NCBI GenBank assembly: GCA_015350385.1
Contig: WNKI01000002.1
Coordinates: forward strand, 960,702-1,024,701
Reading direction: 5' to 3'
Source of the DNA: Aculops lycopersici
Lineage: Eukaryota; Arthropoda; Arachnida; Trombidiformes; Eriophyidae
DNA: 64,000 bases
The position numbers were made by a program, and so were the translations under genes. This document shows, piece by piece, positions 26,920 to 36,926 of this stretch. Every line of letters begins with the position of its first letter. Position 1 is the stretch's first letter. The notes beneath the pieces are model-generated. The model saw only the letters and a list, made by a program, of their open reading frames with translations, ran no database searches and was not told the DNA's origin.

Positions 26920-27864
26920 TCATTTGGCCGCAACCTCCTGGACTGGAGTCGGCTTTAGCTCGGCACTTGGAGCGGCATCCGCCTGACGCTCTGGGTAAAT
27001 TTTAGCCAACTCCTTTACTTTCTCAATGTACAACTTCATTGCATCAAATGTGTCCATTCCCTTGTGCTTAAGCCACTCCTCTCTCTGTTTGTTCTCGATG
27101 TCGCTATTCTTCGCCTCTTTTGTTGTATATATAAATTGTATTTGTTGTTGTTGTAACGTAACGTAACGTAATTTAAGGAGTTTTGGCGGCGAGATATCAG
27201 TGAAGAGATGGAAGATAGTTAGTGTGTTGCCTTTCGATAGATCAAATTTGGTCGCTTTAGAATGCTGATTGTTTACCACTTGAAATCAATTAAGGACCAG
27301 AGGCACGTCTACTTTCCACGCGCGCCAATAGCGGCTCGCGCCTCGCACTCTCCAGTTTGGATCAAACGATTTCTCAATCGGCCAGCTAGCTTGCCAAATG
27401 GAGCTGTTCATTTACATTCTTCTATTGATATTATACTTACCCTCTACCAAACAATCGCCCATCGTAGCCTGCTTGAATATTCCGCACATCATAAGCTGGT
27501 CTTCTTTGGAAACATCCTGTAACTTTCGGTATTGTTCGCCTGCTCAAGAGGACACACAAAACAAGTGTAATGCACGAAGATTTATGAAGATGAGAGCCAC
27601 AAAAAGGGAAAATAGAAGAAAATATTAGTTGTCTTAGTTAGTCTTGGATTATTTCTCGCACCATAGTTCGTCAATCCTCTCCTCTCATGTTCTCTTGCCT
27701 AATCAAATCAAATTATACAACAATCTCCCTCTCTTTCTCTCTGTCTTCATTCTCTCCATTGTTGGAATTATTGAGTTATTTTCGATTTCTCATCTTGAGC
27801 GATATTTACCTGCGTTCACAAACAACCAGCCAAAGTCACCGAAGGCACGCGTGTCGTACGACAT
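26920..27864 (-). CDS. Acyl-CoA-binding protein, three exons
   Basis: I join exon 1 27864-27810, exon 2 27539-27441 and exon 3 27116-26920 (all minus). Donors are GTAAAT and GTAAGT, acceptors end in AG, and phases fit, giving 116 residues. Exon 2 encodes the family signature (CGIFKQATMGDC), and exon 3 the W-x2-x-KGM…DAMKLYIEKVKEL helix ending in YPE. Such proteins (about 87-90 residues) bind long-chain acyl-CoA esters in the cytosol and form acyl-CoA pools for lipid synthesis. Here there is a C-terminal Ala/Pro-rich extension of about 20 residues. The usual KGK-Lys region before W is divergent (KNSDIENKQREEW). Exon 1 (MSYDTRAFGDFGWLFVNAG) is my prediction; exons 2 and 3 are firm. Intron 2 contains a short ACGTA tandem (near 27152). 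Confidence 0.85.
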
Positions 27865-29406
27865 ACTTATTGCTGTATTGAGTTAATTAATTAATACTAC
27901 AAACACTTTAACACTTGGACTTTGACTGAAGGATTCGTTGGATGCTTCAATGAGAATGCCGAATGGAAACTAGTATTGAGGAATTCGGATTGGAATGGGA
28001 CTGGGCTAGGAAAATGAGGAGAAATAGCAAAACTCAGTCACTTGGAAGAGTAGATCACCTTAATTTCAACTCCAACCAACAGGTGAGCAAAGAGAGAGAG
28101 AGATAGGGGGGGAAGACTCAACAGGTTGGCGGGAGAGAAGGAGAAGAATAGTCACGATGGAGTAGTAAAGTAGCTAGTAGCAGTATACTTTCCATGGGAA
28201 ACCATTTGCTTGGCCAGGCAAACGGTCGGTTGATTGTTGGCTTCTCCGCTATTCAAGTCGAAGAAGCTACCTGTTGTCATCCCAGAGGATGGCGAGGAGT
28301 TGATTTCGTTTGCCTTCGCTGCGCACCACACGAGTGCTCCTCGCTTCTCGTCGAAATGCTAAGAATTGGCTACTGGTTTTGGAAATACAATAGTAATTTA
28401 CCTGATTTTGTGACGACTGCCAGAGAGTACGACAACAACAACAACAGCGACTTCGAGCTTGAGTTTGTAAGTAGCTCAAAAGGAGTAACGAGGCTAGCAT
28501 TGATGGAGCTAGCAACAACAAGAGAAGGGGAGAAAGAGATGAAGAGGCAGCTACTTGAGGTGGCTAACCTGAATGTCGACGACATTTTAAACCAGCTCCA
28601 CTCACCACCCCACGAGTCGGCAGTATTTTCACAACACTCTTGAATCTAACTCAAGGAGATCGTTCCGAACGGTAATGACATGCAAAAAACCACCTGGTTT
28701 TGTGAGCAAGTGAGCAAGCGAGCAAAACACCGCTGCTCACACTCAAACTACTACCTGGCCATTGGCTAGATTCGACAACAAGGAGCAACTTTGAGTTGAA
28801 GTTTCTCGTTCCATTTAGGCTAATTAGTTGCGCTTCGCTCGCGAGTCGCGAGAGAAAGGAAATCAAGTGAATAGTGGGATAATTGTCATAGTTGACACGA
28901 GTGAAATTCTATACGGCAACCTGTGCGGTTTGGAAATGTTGTACCACTAATTAGTTAGAAATCCAAGATCTGGGAAAGTTTTGCTTGAATTTACGCCAAA
29001 CGAGATGAGCAGCAACCAGTGGTTTTAGTGTGGGATTACACTTTGCAAACGTGTTACGCAACTTTGGAGTTTACCGAGGAGAGGCGGCCAGATTCAAATA
29101 GAAGCAAGGGTGCAGGTTTTAAGTGGAAGTTGAAGAGAGTGATGGGTAACATTGAGAGACATTGTGAGTTCCATTTGCTCACTCTTTGCTTCCCTAATCT
29201 CGGAAAATCCATAGCTCTATCAGTCATGTGGAGGGCAAGAAATGATTCCAAAAGCTCAAGCGAAACACATCGACGATTTGATGATCTGATGACATCTTAA
29301 CAGGTGCCCACCATTCTTTACTTGTAACACATGCTATTAACAAAGGCCTCCCATCCTTTCTATCTACACAAACAATCATCTAGACCTCATCAAGGGTTCA
29401 AAACCT
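27865..29406. other. Intergenic region, ACBP to HMG-CoA reductase
   Basis: No supported gene. A 149-codon open frame at 28194-28643 (plus) has no recognisable domain and I treat it as chance. The stretch contains GA-rich tracts (about 28085-28145) and several CAGGT cores. It holds the 5' region of ACBP and the 3' flank of HMG-CoA reductase. Confidence 0.5.
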
Positions 29407-31185
29407 TCAGACAACCTTACAAGGTGGCGCCGGATGTCTATTGTGGGCCATGTGCGACTTGACTAGCGTGCCCTCGGTTAACGAGGCCAGTAACGACAAC
29501 TCGGCCGCCATCACAGTGGAACAGATTATTCTCGCTAGCTTACAGGCATTACTATAGCCATCTAGGCGAGCTTCGCGAATATTTATATTTGCTTGAGGTA
29601 TCTTCTGGTTTGAAGCTGAAGTTGGCGTCGAGCCCTTAATGCCCATCAATTGTAAGTACTTGCTCTGGTCAGGTAATACTGTGCCGCCGCCGACTGTTCC
29701 GCACTCTATGCTAGGCATCGAGCAGTAGACGGCTAGAGCTCCATGCGAATCCTTTTCCAGTGTCAGTAGGCACATTGACGACGAAACCACCTGTGCCGCA
29801 TCCTGGCCGGTGGCTATGAAGATGGCCGAGACAATGTTTGCTGCGTGACAGTTGAACCCTCCAATGCTTCCAGCTAGAGCACTCCCATCCATAACCTTGC
29901 TCTTCCAAACCTCAATCAGTGAATCGACAGGAACTTTGAACACCTTTCTCACAACCTCAGCCGGCAATAGGGCTGAACATTCCACCGACTTGCCCCTTCC
30001 GTTGATCCAATTTATGGCCGAGGGTTTCTTGTCGGTGCACATATTGCCGCTTAGTGTTAGAATGTCCATCGATGGAAACTCCTTCTGCATCTCCTTCAGT
30101 GCCATCTCGGCGCCTTTTGAGCACATGTTCATTCCCATTGCATCGCCAGTTCGAGCCTCGAATCGGATATGTAGTTCGCGGGCGCCACTCGGAGTCACAG
30201 TGAAATCAACTAGCTTTGTGTGCTTCGAGGTGGAACTAAAGTCTTTGGCAATCTTCAATCTGTTTGCCGGCTCCTCGAGCCAATCCATTGCACGATTTCT
30301 CTCCTCCAATGCATCCTTGTATTCGGGATTTCGGAATTTAACAATTGGAGCACGAGTCATGCTATTCTTTGTGATGCGACTTCTAACTCCACCACTTCGG
30401 GTTAAAGCGGACATTCCACGAGAGGTGCTGGCAACTAGGCAACCCTCGGTGGTGGCTAAAGGCACGTAAATGGATTGGCCATCCAAATTAAGTGGGCCAA
30501 CTAGGCCAACGGGAAGACGGACACAACCGATAACATTCTCACAACAGGCGCCCACCACTCGAGTATAGTCAAAGTCAACACTCTGTGGTAACCTTAGCAC
30601 ATCGGCTCTTCCAGACTGCGGCTGTGGTTGTTGTTGAGATAATAATGTTGGTATTGAAGATTGTTGGTTGTTTGATGAATGGGATGGAATTGGGCTGAGC
30701 TGGTCGAGTTTCTCCAACTCTCTGATGTAATATTGTCTCCTGATTTCAACGCAACGCTTTGCATTTGCCTTGCCCAAAATTGACTCCAACTTATACACCG
30801 AAACATGTCTCAGTAGCATAAGTTCGATAATTTCTTCATTGCTCAACAGAGTTGGATCAAACTTGCCGTATTTAACCATCTGAGTTAGCTCCTCAATGGA
30901 TCGCTTCGCATTGTCTGTATCTGGAGGTGCTATAGTCGTTGTCATCGTCGTGGTCGTTTGTGGAGACTCCTTTAAATCTTCAGGCATGTTGTTGTTGTTA
31001 TTATTATTATTGTTCATAGTTATCATATCGGTACCTAGAGTTTCCGATGTTGCAGTTGTTGTTATGTTTAAACTTTGGTGGTGGTCGTCGCTAGTCATGT
31101 TTACAGTTGTCGGCGACAAGGAAATTGAGTCTCCGTCCTGGTGACTTGATATCTCAACTTGCTGGGATGGCGTAATGTACAACAT
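29407..31185 (-). CDS. HMGCR: HMG-CoA reductase catalytic domain, no membrane domain in frame
   Basis: 592 residues covering linker plus the full catalytic domain. The enzyme reduces HMG-CoA to mevalonate with NADPH, the committed step of the isoprenoid pathway. Residues 1-95 are Thr/Ser/Asn-rich linker; the N-domain starts near 96 (LLSNEEIIELMLLRHVSVYKLE). Visible are the ENVIG motif, catalytic E247 (TTEG), K386 (DKKP), D462 (GQDAAQ) and H581, plus the NADPH motifs DAMGMNM and GTVGGGT. Animal enzymes normally carry an N-terminal multi-pass membrane/sterol-sensing region; none is found in this frame or nearby on this strand. In-frame TAG precedes the ATG, overlapping a possible splice acceptor (ATTAG), so upstream exons are possible. 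After the catalytic His the AMPK-target Ser of the HNRS motif is replaced by His584, and the protein ends soon after. Confidence 0.93.
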   Translation of the reverse strand: MLYITPSQQVEISSHQDGDSISLSPTTVNMTSDDHHQSLNITTTATSETLGTDMITMNNNNNNNNNMPEDLKESPQTTTTMTTTIAPPDTDNAKRSIEELTQMVKYGKFDPTLLSNEEIIELMLLRHVSVYKLESILGKANAKRCVEIRRQYYIRELEKLDQLSPIPSHSSNNQQSSIPTLLSQQQPQPQSGRADVLRLPQSVDFDYTRVVGACCENVIGCVRLPVGLVGPLNLDGQSIYVPLATTEGCLVASTSRGMSALTRSGGVRSRITKNSMTRAPIVKFRNPEYKDALEERNRAMDWLEEPANRLKIAKDFSSTSKHTKLVDFTVTPSGARELHIRFEARTGDAMGMNMCSKGAEMALKEMQKEFPSMDILTLSGNMCTDKKPSAINWINGRGKSVECSALLPAEVVRKVFKVPVDSLIEVWKSKVMDGSALAGSIGGFNCHAANIVSAIFIATGQDAAQVVSSSMCLLTLEKDSHGALAVYCSMPSIECGTVGGGTVLPDQSKYLQLMGIKGSTPTSASNQKIPQANINIREARLDGYSNACKLARIICSTVMAAELSLLASLTEGTLVKSHMAHNRHPAPPCKVV

Positions 31186-32106
31186 TTGACCCGAATAATA
31201 AGAATTAGTGATGATTACTTTCTGGGCCTAATAAAATTTCTGATTCTCTCTTTTCGTTTGATTATAACTTTGCTGTTGATTTTAGTTAAAATTACAATTG
31301 ATATTCTCGATTTGTTTCAGGTAAATTTTTTGAGTGGTTTGTTCTAGAAAATACTTAGCAAATTGGAGCGAATCCTCCAAAGATAACAAGGAATTGGTTA
31401 AAACTATTGATTGAGTAAAGTCCAAGTTGGATATCAATGATGATGATGAGGATGATCGTGATAATATTAGTTAAGCAGATTGTTTCTCCTTCCTTCGTTC
31501 TATTTTTGAAGTAGTGGATATAAAATAATAACAATTGATGTTGAATGCAGTTCTCTTAAAATTGTTTCAATTTTAATGCAATACAAATTCCAAATCTAAC
31601 CTAAGAAATTTCGAAACTGTAAGTGTAAATTTAAAAACTAACCTAGTTCTAACTCTAGTAGGTTCCTAGTTAACTTTGTTGTGGTGATTCTAATATTAAT
31701 GGTAATAATAATAATTATGATGATGATGATAGTGAGCCAATATATTCTATTGAGAGTTGAGAGATAAGATAAGCTATTTTTATTTGTGATCTAAATTATC
31801 ATAAATCTTCGTCTAGTTTATAGTTTTATGTTGCTAGATAGGAGGAGAGTTGCAAGTGTACCTGTCAAAGGGTGAAGATCAAGGGAATCAAGAGCCTAGT
31901 GTGAGTAAAGTTTTTCGTATGTCGTCAACTGGGCCGCTGGGCTTTGACCTCACGTGCTGGCTGCTGCAACTTCTTCCTCTCCCTCTTTCTCTATGCAATT
32001 TTCTCGCCTTATCTCCGCTTCTTGGCTCGTATCTGCCGTCGCTGCTCTTTGCTTCTGCGCGCGTCTATGTGCGCGCGTCAGCTTCAGCGGATTTGCCTGA
32101 CTGTCT

Positions 32107-32135
32107 CAAAGCAGACAGACAGACAGTCTGCTTTG
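32107..32135. repeat. Perfect 10-bp inverted repeat
   Basis: Arms CAAAGCAGAC (32107-32116) and GTCTGCTTTG (32126-32135) flank a CAGA-type tandem. Confidence 0.7.
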
Positions 32136-32361
32136 TCTCTAGCTAAAGTTTGCGGCTGTACAAACACAACGGAGCGTCATCGCTGTCGCTGTGGTTGTTG
32201 TCTCGCGCTGCAGAGGCGCGCACCAGTACAGTAGGGCGCCATAGGCCAATGCACAAGCAGACAGTAATATTAATGCGAGAAAGTTGCTCTCATTTGTGCT
32301 GTGTCTCGCTGGCGGCACGCAAGCTTAATAAAACATCTTGCCAAGCTAATGGTCTTGCTAG

Positions 32362-32417
32362 CGCTTCACTTTGCTCACCATTGAAATCGAACGAGATTTA
32401 GTGAGCAAAGTGAAGCG
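32362..32417. repeat. Perfect 17-bp inverted repeat, 22-nt loop
   Basis: Arm 32362-32378 (CGCTTCACTTTGCTCAC) is the exact reverse complement of 32401-32417, with a 22-nt spacer. Total length of 56 nt and the loop size are close to a short microRNA precursor, but there is no other support. Confidence 0.85.
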
Positions 32418-33427
32418 AAAGTAAAGTGGGGACCATGTGAGCTAATTGCGAGAGACATGACATGACACCATCGCTGCCCATCATTCGGCGACTTACTTAA
32501 CAACCACTTGTCGCCCTTCCAAAGTGCTGCGCCCATCTCTCGTCGACCTAATAAACTTTCGTCGACACTCTTTTCTGTTTAGTATCTTCTGTGCATTGCG
32601 CTAGCCACTAAATGAAAGGGGCGCCCACCGCAAAGATAGGGAGGGGAGAGAGGAGATATGACAAGAGAGTAGCGGCCGTTCAGCTCGTGGGTCGAAATAA
32701 AAGGGCAAAGGAGCTATAAAAGGAAAGAAGTGGTCCAGTTGGTTCAATCTAAATGAGTCAAGTGGAGATCACAACTTTTGTTGCAACCTTAGTGTACTAG
32801 TAAGCTCATTGCTTTTGTTTGGAGTGCCAATTCTATTATTCAATTGTATGTCAGATGAATCTGCCGTTTCTATTGGACCAACTGACTAGCCAATCGGCTA
32901 GCTGATATGGCCACTTGGCCACTAGCACTCAACTAACACAACGCGGCACAAAATAATAAGGTCGTCCAGCTGATGACTTCATCTTTGAGTTATAATTGTT
33001 GCCGTTGTTCTCGAATGGATCTCTCTCTGTCTGTCTATGTCTTTAACCGTCGCTGTCTGTCGGTTCTACATGATGATGAGTCACTTGAAGTTTTGTCGCA
33101 AACTGCAGCTCAACTCCTAGACACAAATCATAACTCTAGTCTACGAGTTGAGTGCTAGTTGCACAACACAGCGACACAACAAACTAGCCAGCTCTCTAGC
33201 TAACTAGCTAACCAGAGCGCCAACAATGTATTCGCCAGATTGTCTCATATCAGTTGGCTCCTCATATCCTTACAACTTGTAACTAATATCTCGTAGCCTG
33301 TCACGAAACTAACTGCACAGGATAAGCTGAATTACGTAACGTTCGCGCTGGTCCATCAGTCTCGCCTCTACTTGCATCACAATCTCGATCTCAATTCCAA
33401 TCTCAAATTCACAGACATAGTCCGAGT

Positions 33428-33658
33428 GTGTCGGTCGTGCGCGACACAATCATGAAGGATCTCGGTGGTGGTTGCTGCTGTCGCTCCTCAATCTCACCAC
33501 TAGTATTATTTTTCGCGCTATTTAGTTGCTTCCCGTTGTTGTTGCTTCTGTTGTTGTTGTCATCGTCGTTTCATGTTGATCGGCCGGTGGTCGCTTGGTT
33601 TAACGTGCAAGTGATGCAAGCGACAGTCATAACCAGATACTTGCAAAAACCAACCTAG
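33428..33658 (+). CDS. Candidate first exon with signal-peptide-like leader
   Basis: A 76-codon frame with a basic/Cys start followed by a strongly hydrophobic Leu-rich run (LVLFFALFSCFPLLLLLLLL) and a short polar tail. The leader looks like a signal peptide or anchor, but Leu runs also arise from CTG/TTG repeats. No downstream exon could be joined. Kept only as a weak candidate. Confidence 0.15.
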   Translation: MSVVRDTIMKDLGGGCCCRSSISPLVLFFALFSCFPLLLLLLLLSSSFHVDRPVVAWFNVQVMQATVITRYLQKPT

Positions 33659-35753
33659 CCGTCGGAGACATCTATGCAAGAGACTTCAACGTTTGCAAAA
33701 ACTAGAAACGAGTCTCGGTGAACAAGCAAATCCAATGAATAGAGGGACTCGAAGAATCTCGCTCGTTGAGAGAGTGAGAGACCTAGAGAGACAGACTAAG
33801 GAGAGAGCTCTATTCTCACCAGTAAGCAAAGTGTGTTTTGCATGACAGTTCCATCAAGTTGCCGGGTTTACCGCTAACCTCGAGCGTCAATAAGTTACTA
33901 TGAGTCACTAGTTCATTGGGATTGGAATCGAGTCACTGGTCGCACCTGGCACCCGGTTTCTCTCCGACACAGACTGCCACCTGTTTGAGTTGTGCCACTA
34001 AAACTTTGCTCACCACTCTCGACGAGCGACGAGCCACTAGTCGACTCGTTTGACCACAATAGGAGCAACCTGTTGTCTCGATAGCAACCGGTGGCAGCAG
34101 AACCCGTTAACTGTTGCTTAGCCAACTTACTAATCTGCTAAACGAATGAGTATTTTGGCCGCAGTTCAAGCCCCGCGCGCACCCAAAGTACAAAGTCTGG
34201 TGTCTGGTTGTGTTTAGAATGAGCTCTTTCGATAGGAATAAGCCTGGTTCAAGGTGGCCAACAATCAAATGGCGAGATGGAGCTCCCTCTCTCTCTTCGA
34301 CCGAGTTACTCTTGTTGCGTCACACAATTGTTGCATTTTACTAACTGATAACCCGCACGAGATAAGTGAAGTGACTTTGTTATTCAGTAGTTGGTTTATT
34401 TGCCAGTTAGCTTGCTAGTTGCGCGTGTTGTTCAGCTTGTTGCCCACTTGACTGGATCTCGTCTCATGAAGCAGCGGGAACAAGTGGCACAACAGGCCAG
34501 TAGTTGCTCGCAGGCTCAGCGCCATCCACTTGTTGCTGCTGGACCGCTAGCGCGTGAAGTCCAATTTAGTTACAGGTGTTAGTTTTTTTCTACCATCAAG
34601 CTTATGGTATGTAAAATAATTTAACAGACTCGGGAGTAGCCTGCGGTCAGTGTTGCTGATGTATAATACACAATTGACGTTGCGCTGCAATACCTTAGGG
34701 TAAGAGGAGAAGGTAAGCTGCTGCTTATAATTTTACTCAAGTGTTTGTCTCTCTCTCTCCCACTTGCTCACTTTCTTTCACCTTGACAATCACGACAAAC
34801 ACGGCAACAACAGCAACAACGGCAACAACCACGACGATGATGACGACAACCGTCCAATCGACGGTAGCCAGTACGAGCGCCAAAACTAGGGGGCGAGTCT
34901 TGCGTGTCTTGCGAGATTTGCCCTATCTCCTCTTGTAAATGAGCAAGCTTAGTGAAAGAGCTCGTGTTGAAAAACCTCCGATAGGATAGGCAAATTGCAG
35001 GTGCGAGATACAGTTGGTCTCTGTATGTCTCTCCTCCTTTCATTAGGTCGACCGGTTGCTCGCTCGCTCTCTCTATCTCTCGAATGGGTTGAGCGCACTT
35101 TCACCATAGACACACAAGCAACAAGTGGTTTGCACGCGCCACTCGCGCTATCTAACTGTAGCTCTCTCGTAGCCCGCAAAAAGAGGGATAGCAAGAGAGA
35201 GAAAGTTAACGCAACTTGTGGCTCGTAAAAAGGTTCCGTTAACTTTAGCTTGCTCGATGGTTTCTCTTCTGGTTGTTGGATTGGAGCTTTGATATAGCTG
35301 GCTCGTCGCTTGGCGTCTGTCGTCTTTCTTAGCCAATTTGTAATCTCACTTTAGCCGAAAGGAGTGAGAGTGAAAGTTTTACTATGAAACTTTGCTTTAG
35401 TTGAGGTGCAATAATCAGGGCGAAAATCAACTCTCATTCTCCGTATCCCTCTTATTTAGGTTATAGTCGTAACCAAGACATTTCTCTTCTTGTCAGCCTT
35501 AGAATTGCAAGAGTATTTTAGTTTCACGCAACGAGATCCGCTTCTTTCAAGTCCAATTGCACGTCGCCGGTTTTAGTTCAGTCAATAGAAAGTGTCTAGT
35601 TGAGAAGCAACATCAAACACCAACTTCAACGTCACCCGAAATACCTAAGCACAACAATACCAAGCCATTAATCATTGGAGGCTTGTGGAGAACCAACAAG
35701 ATCTAATTTGAGCAACAAGAATTAAACCCTAAACAAATACAAGAAAAAACATC

Positions 35754-36926
35754 ATGCGCTCGTTCCAATTAGCGACTTCCGTCTCGGCGGTGGTTGTGTT
35801 CGTAGGCCTGGCACTTGTCGCCTCTTCTGTTCAAGCTCAACAGGCCTTCGATCCAAACCAGTGGCAGGCGCAACTGGCTCAGCAGCAGCCGCAAGCAGGC
35901 CAATTCCAAGCTGCCCAATTACAAGAGCAACAACTTCTCGCCTCCCGTCAGCCGATTCAAGCCGATCTACAAAATCAGGTTGCCGCTTTGGGCGCCCAAT
36001 TGGCGGCCGCCAACCGACAGCTCGAGTATTTCCAGCAACAATTGACATTGGGACAGCAGCAGCAACAGGCACAGCCACTGCCGCAACAAGTTGCTGCTCC
36101 GGCTCAACCTCAATTTGCGCCTCAAGCTCAATTCCAGGCGCAACAACCTCAATTAGCTCAGCAGCAACTTGTTGTCCCTCAGCAACAGGCGTTTGCTGGC
36201 TTTGCGCCACAACCACAAGCGCAACCAGCACAACAACCAGCGCCAGTCTCCACTTTGGTTGATGACGCAGACTCGCAAGCCGATCCTAGAATTAGGTTCC
36301 AGCAACAGCAGCAGCAACTAGCGGCTTTTGGTATACAGCAACAACAACAACAGCAACAACCTCAACAACCACAACCACAACTCGCGCCTCAACAGCAACA
36401 ACAATTAGAGGTCCAGCGCCAAGCTCAGTTGCACCAACAGCAACAGTTAGCTGCTCAGGCGGCCCTACAGCAACAGATCCAACAGCAACAGGCGCTCATC
36501 CAGCAACAACAACTTGCCCAGCAACAGGCGGCCGCTAGGGCTCAACAGCAGCCAACCAGCTCGCCAATTGACCCTCCAAGTATCGAGACGTCGCTTGCGG
36601 CCAACCAACCGCTACAACAGCAGCAACTACAACCACAACAACAGCAACCACAACCACAACAGCAACAACCAATCCAACAGCAACAAGCTCCACCGGCCAA
36701 CATGGCAAATCCTCACAATCCACCAAAAAATGATGACAAATTCTCAATTGGATTGGGAGTCCTGTCGCCGGGTTACACGCAAAAGTTTGGAAACACTGCG
36801 TTGGACTTTAATCAAGATAAAAATGGATTCTCTTTTACATTGAGTAACAATGGCCACAACAATCAAGCACCAGCGCAACCTCAACAGCAGCAACAACAAC
36901 AACCAAAGACGACCGGTTCCAAGTGA
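35754..36926 (+). CDS. Gln-rich secreted protein
   Basis: 390 residues, single exon, not recognised. A typical signal peptide (residues 1-28, ending ASSVQA) precedes a region of Gln runs with Ala, Pro and Leu up to about residue 320. It has short interruptions, including an acidic VDDADSQADPR island near residue 170. The last ~65 residues differ: FSIGLGVLSPGYTQKFGNTALDF… reads as a folded, beta-type tail, then a final Gln run. No Cys is seen. Composition fits extracellular structural or cuticle-type proteins, but this is inference. The Gln codons are a CAA/CAG mix, so this is not one pure repeat. Confidence 0.82.
   Translation: MRSFQLATSVSAVVVFVGLALVASSVQAQQAFDPNQWQAQLAQQQPQAGQFQAAQLQEQQLLASRQPIQADLQNQVAALGAQLAAANRQLEYFQQQLTLGQQQQQAQPLPQQVAAPAQPQFAPQAQFQAQQPQLAQQQLVVPQQQAFAGFAPQPQAQPAQQPAPVSTLVDDADSQADPRIRFQQQQQQLAAFGIQQQQQQQQPQQPQPQLAPQQQQQLEVQRQAQLHQQQQLAAQAALQQQIQQQQALIQQQQLAQQQAAARAQQQPTSSPIDPPSIETSLAANQPLQQQQLQPQQQQPQPQQQQPIQQQQAPPANMANPHNPPKNDDKFSIGLGVLSPGYTQKFGNTALDFNQDKNGFSFTLSNNGHNNQAPAQPQQQQQQQPKTTGSK

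Larger units (their letters stand above)
31186..35753. other. Long gene-free region, HMG-CoA reductase to Gln-rich gene
   Basis: No clear gene. 31380-31850 is AT-rich with short GAT/AAT microsatellites (around 31440 and 31690-31730). From 31850 the DNA is GC-richer with perfect hairpins (32107-32135, 32362-32417) and GAGAGA tracts. A short frame at 33428-33658 has a signal-peptide-like leader and could be a first exon. The 5' control region and any UTR exons of the neighbours would lie here. Confidence 0.5.

Noticed and set aside
28194..28643. 149-codon plus-strand frame
   Set aside because: No recognisable domain, signal or conserved pattern; its Asn run comes from an ACA repeat and an overlapping minus frame is equally open.
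29852..30469. 205-codon plus-strand frame antisense to HMG-CoA reductase
   Set aside because: Complement of a highly conserved coding region; no independent family match.
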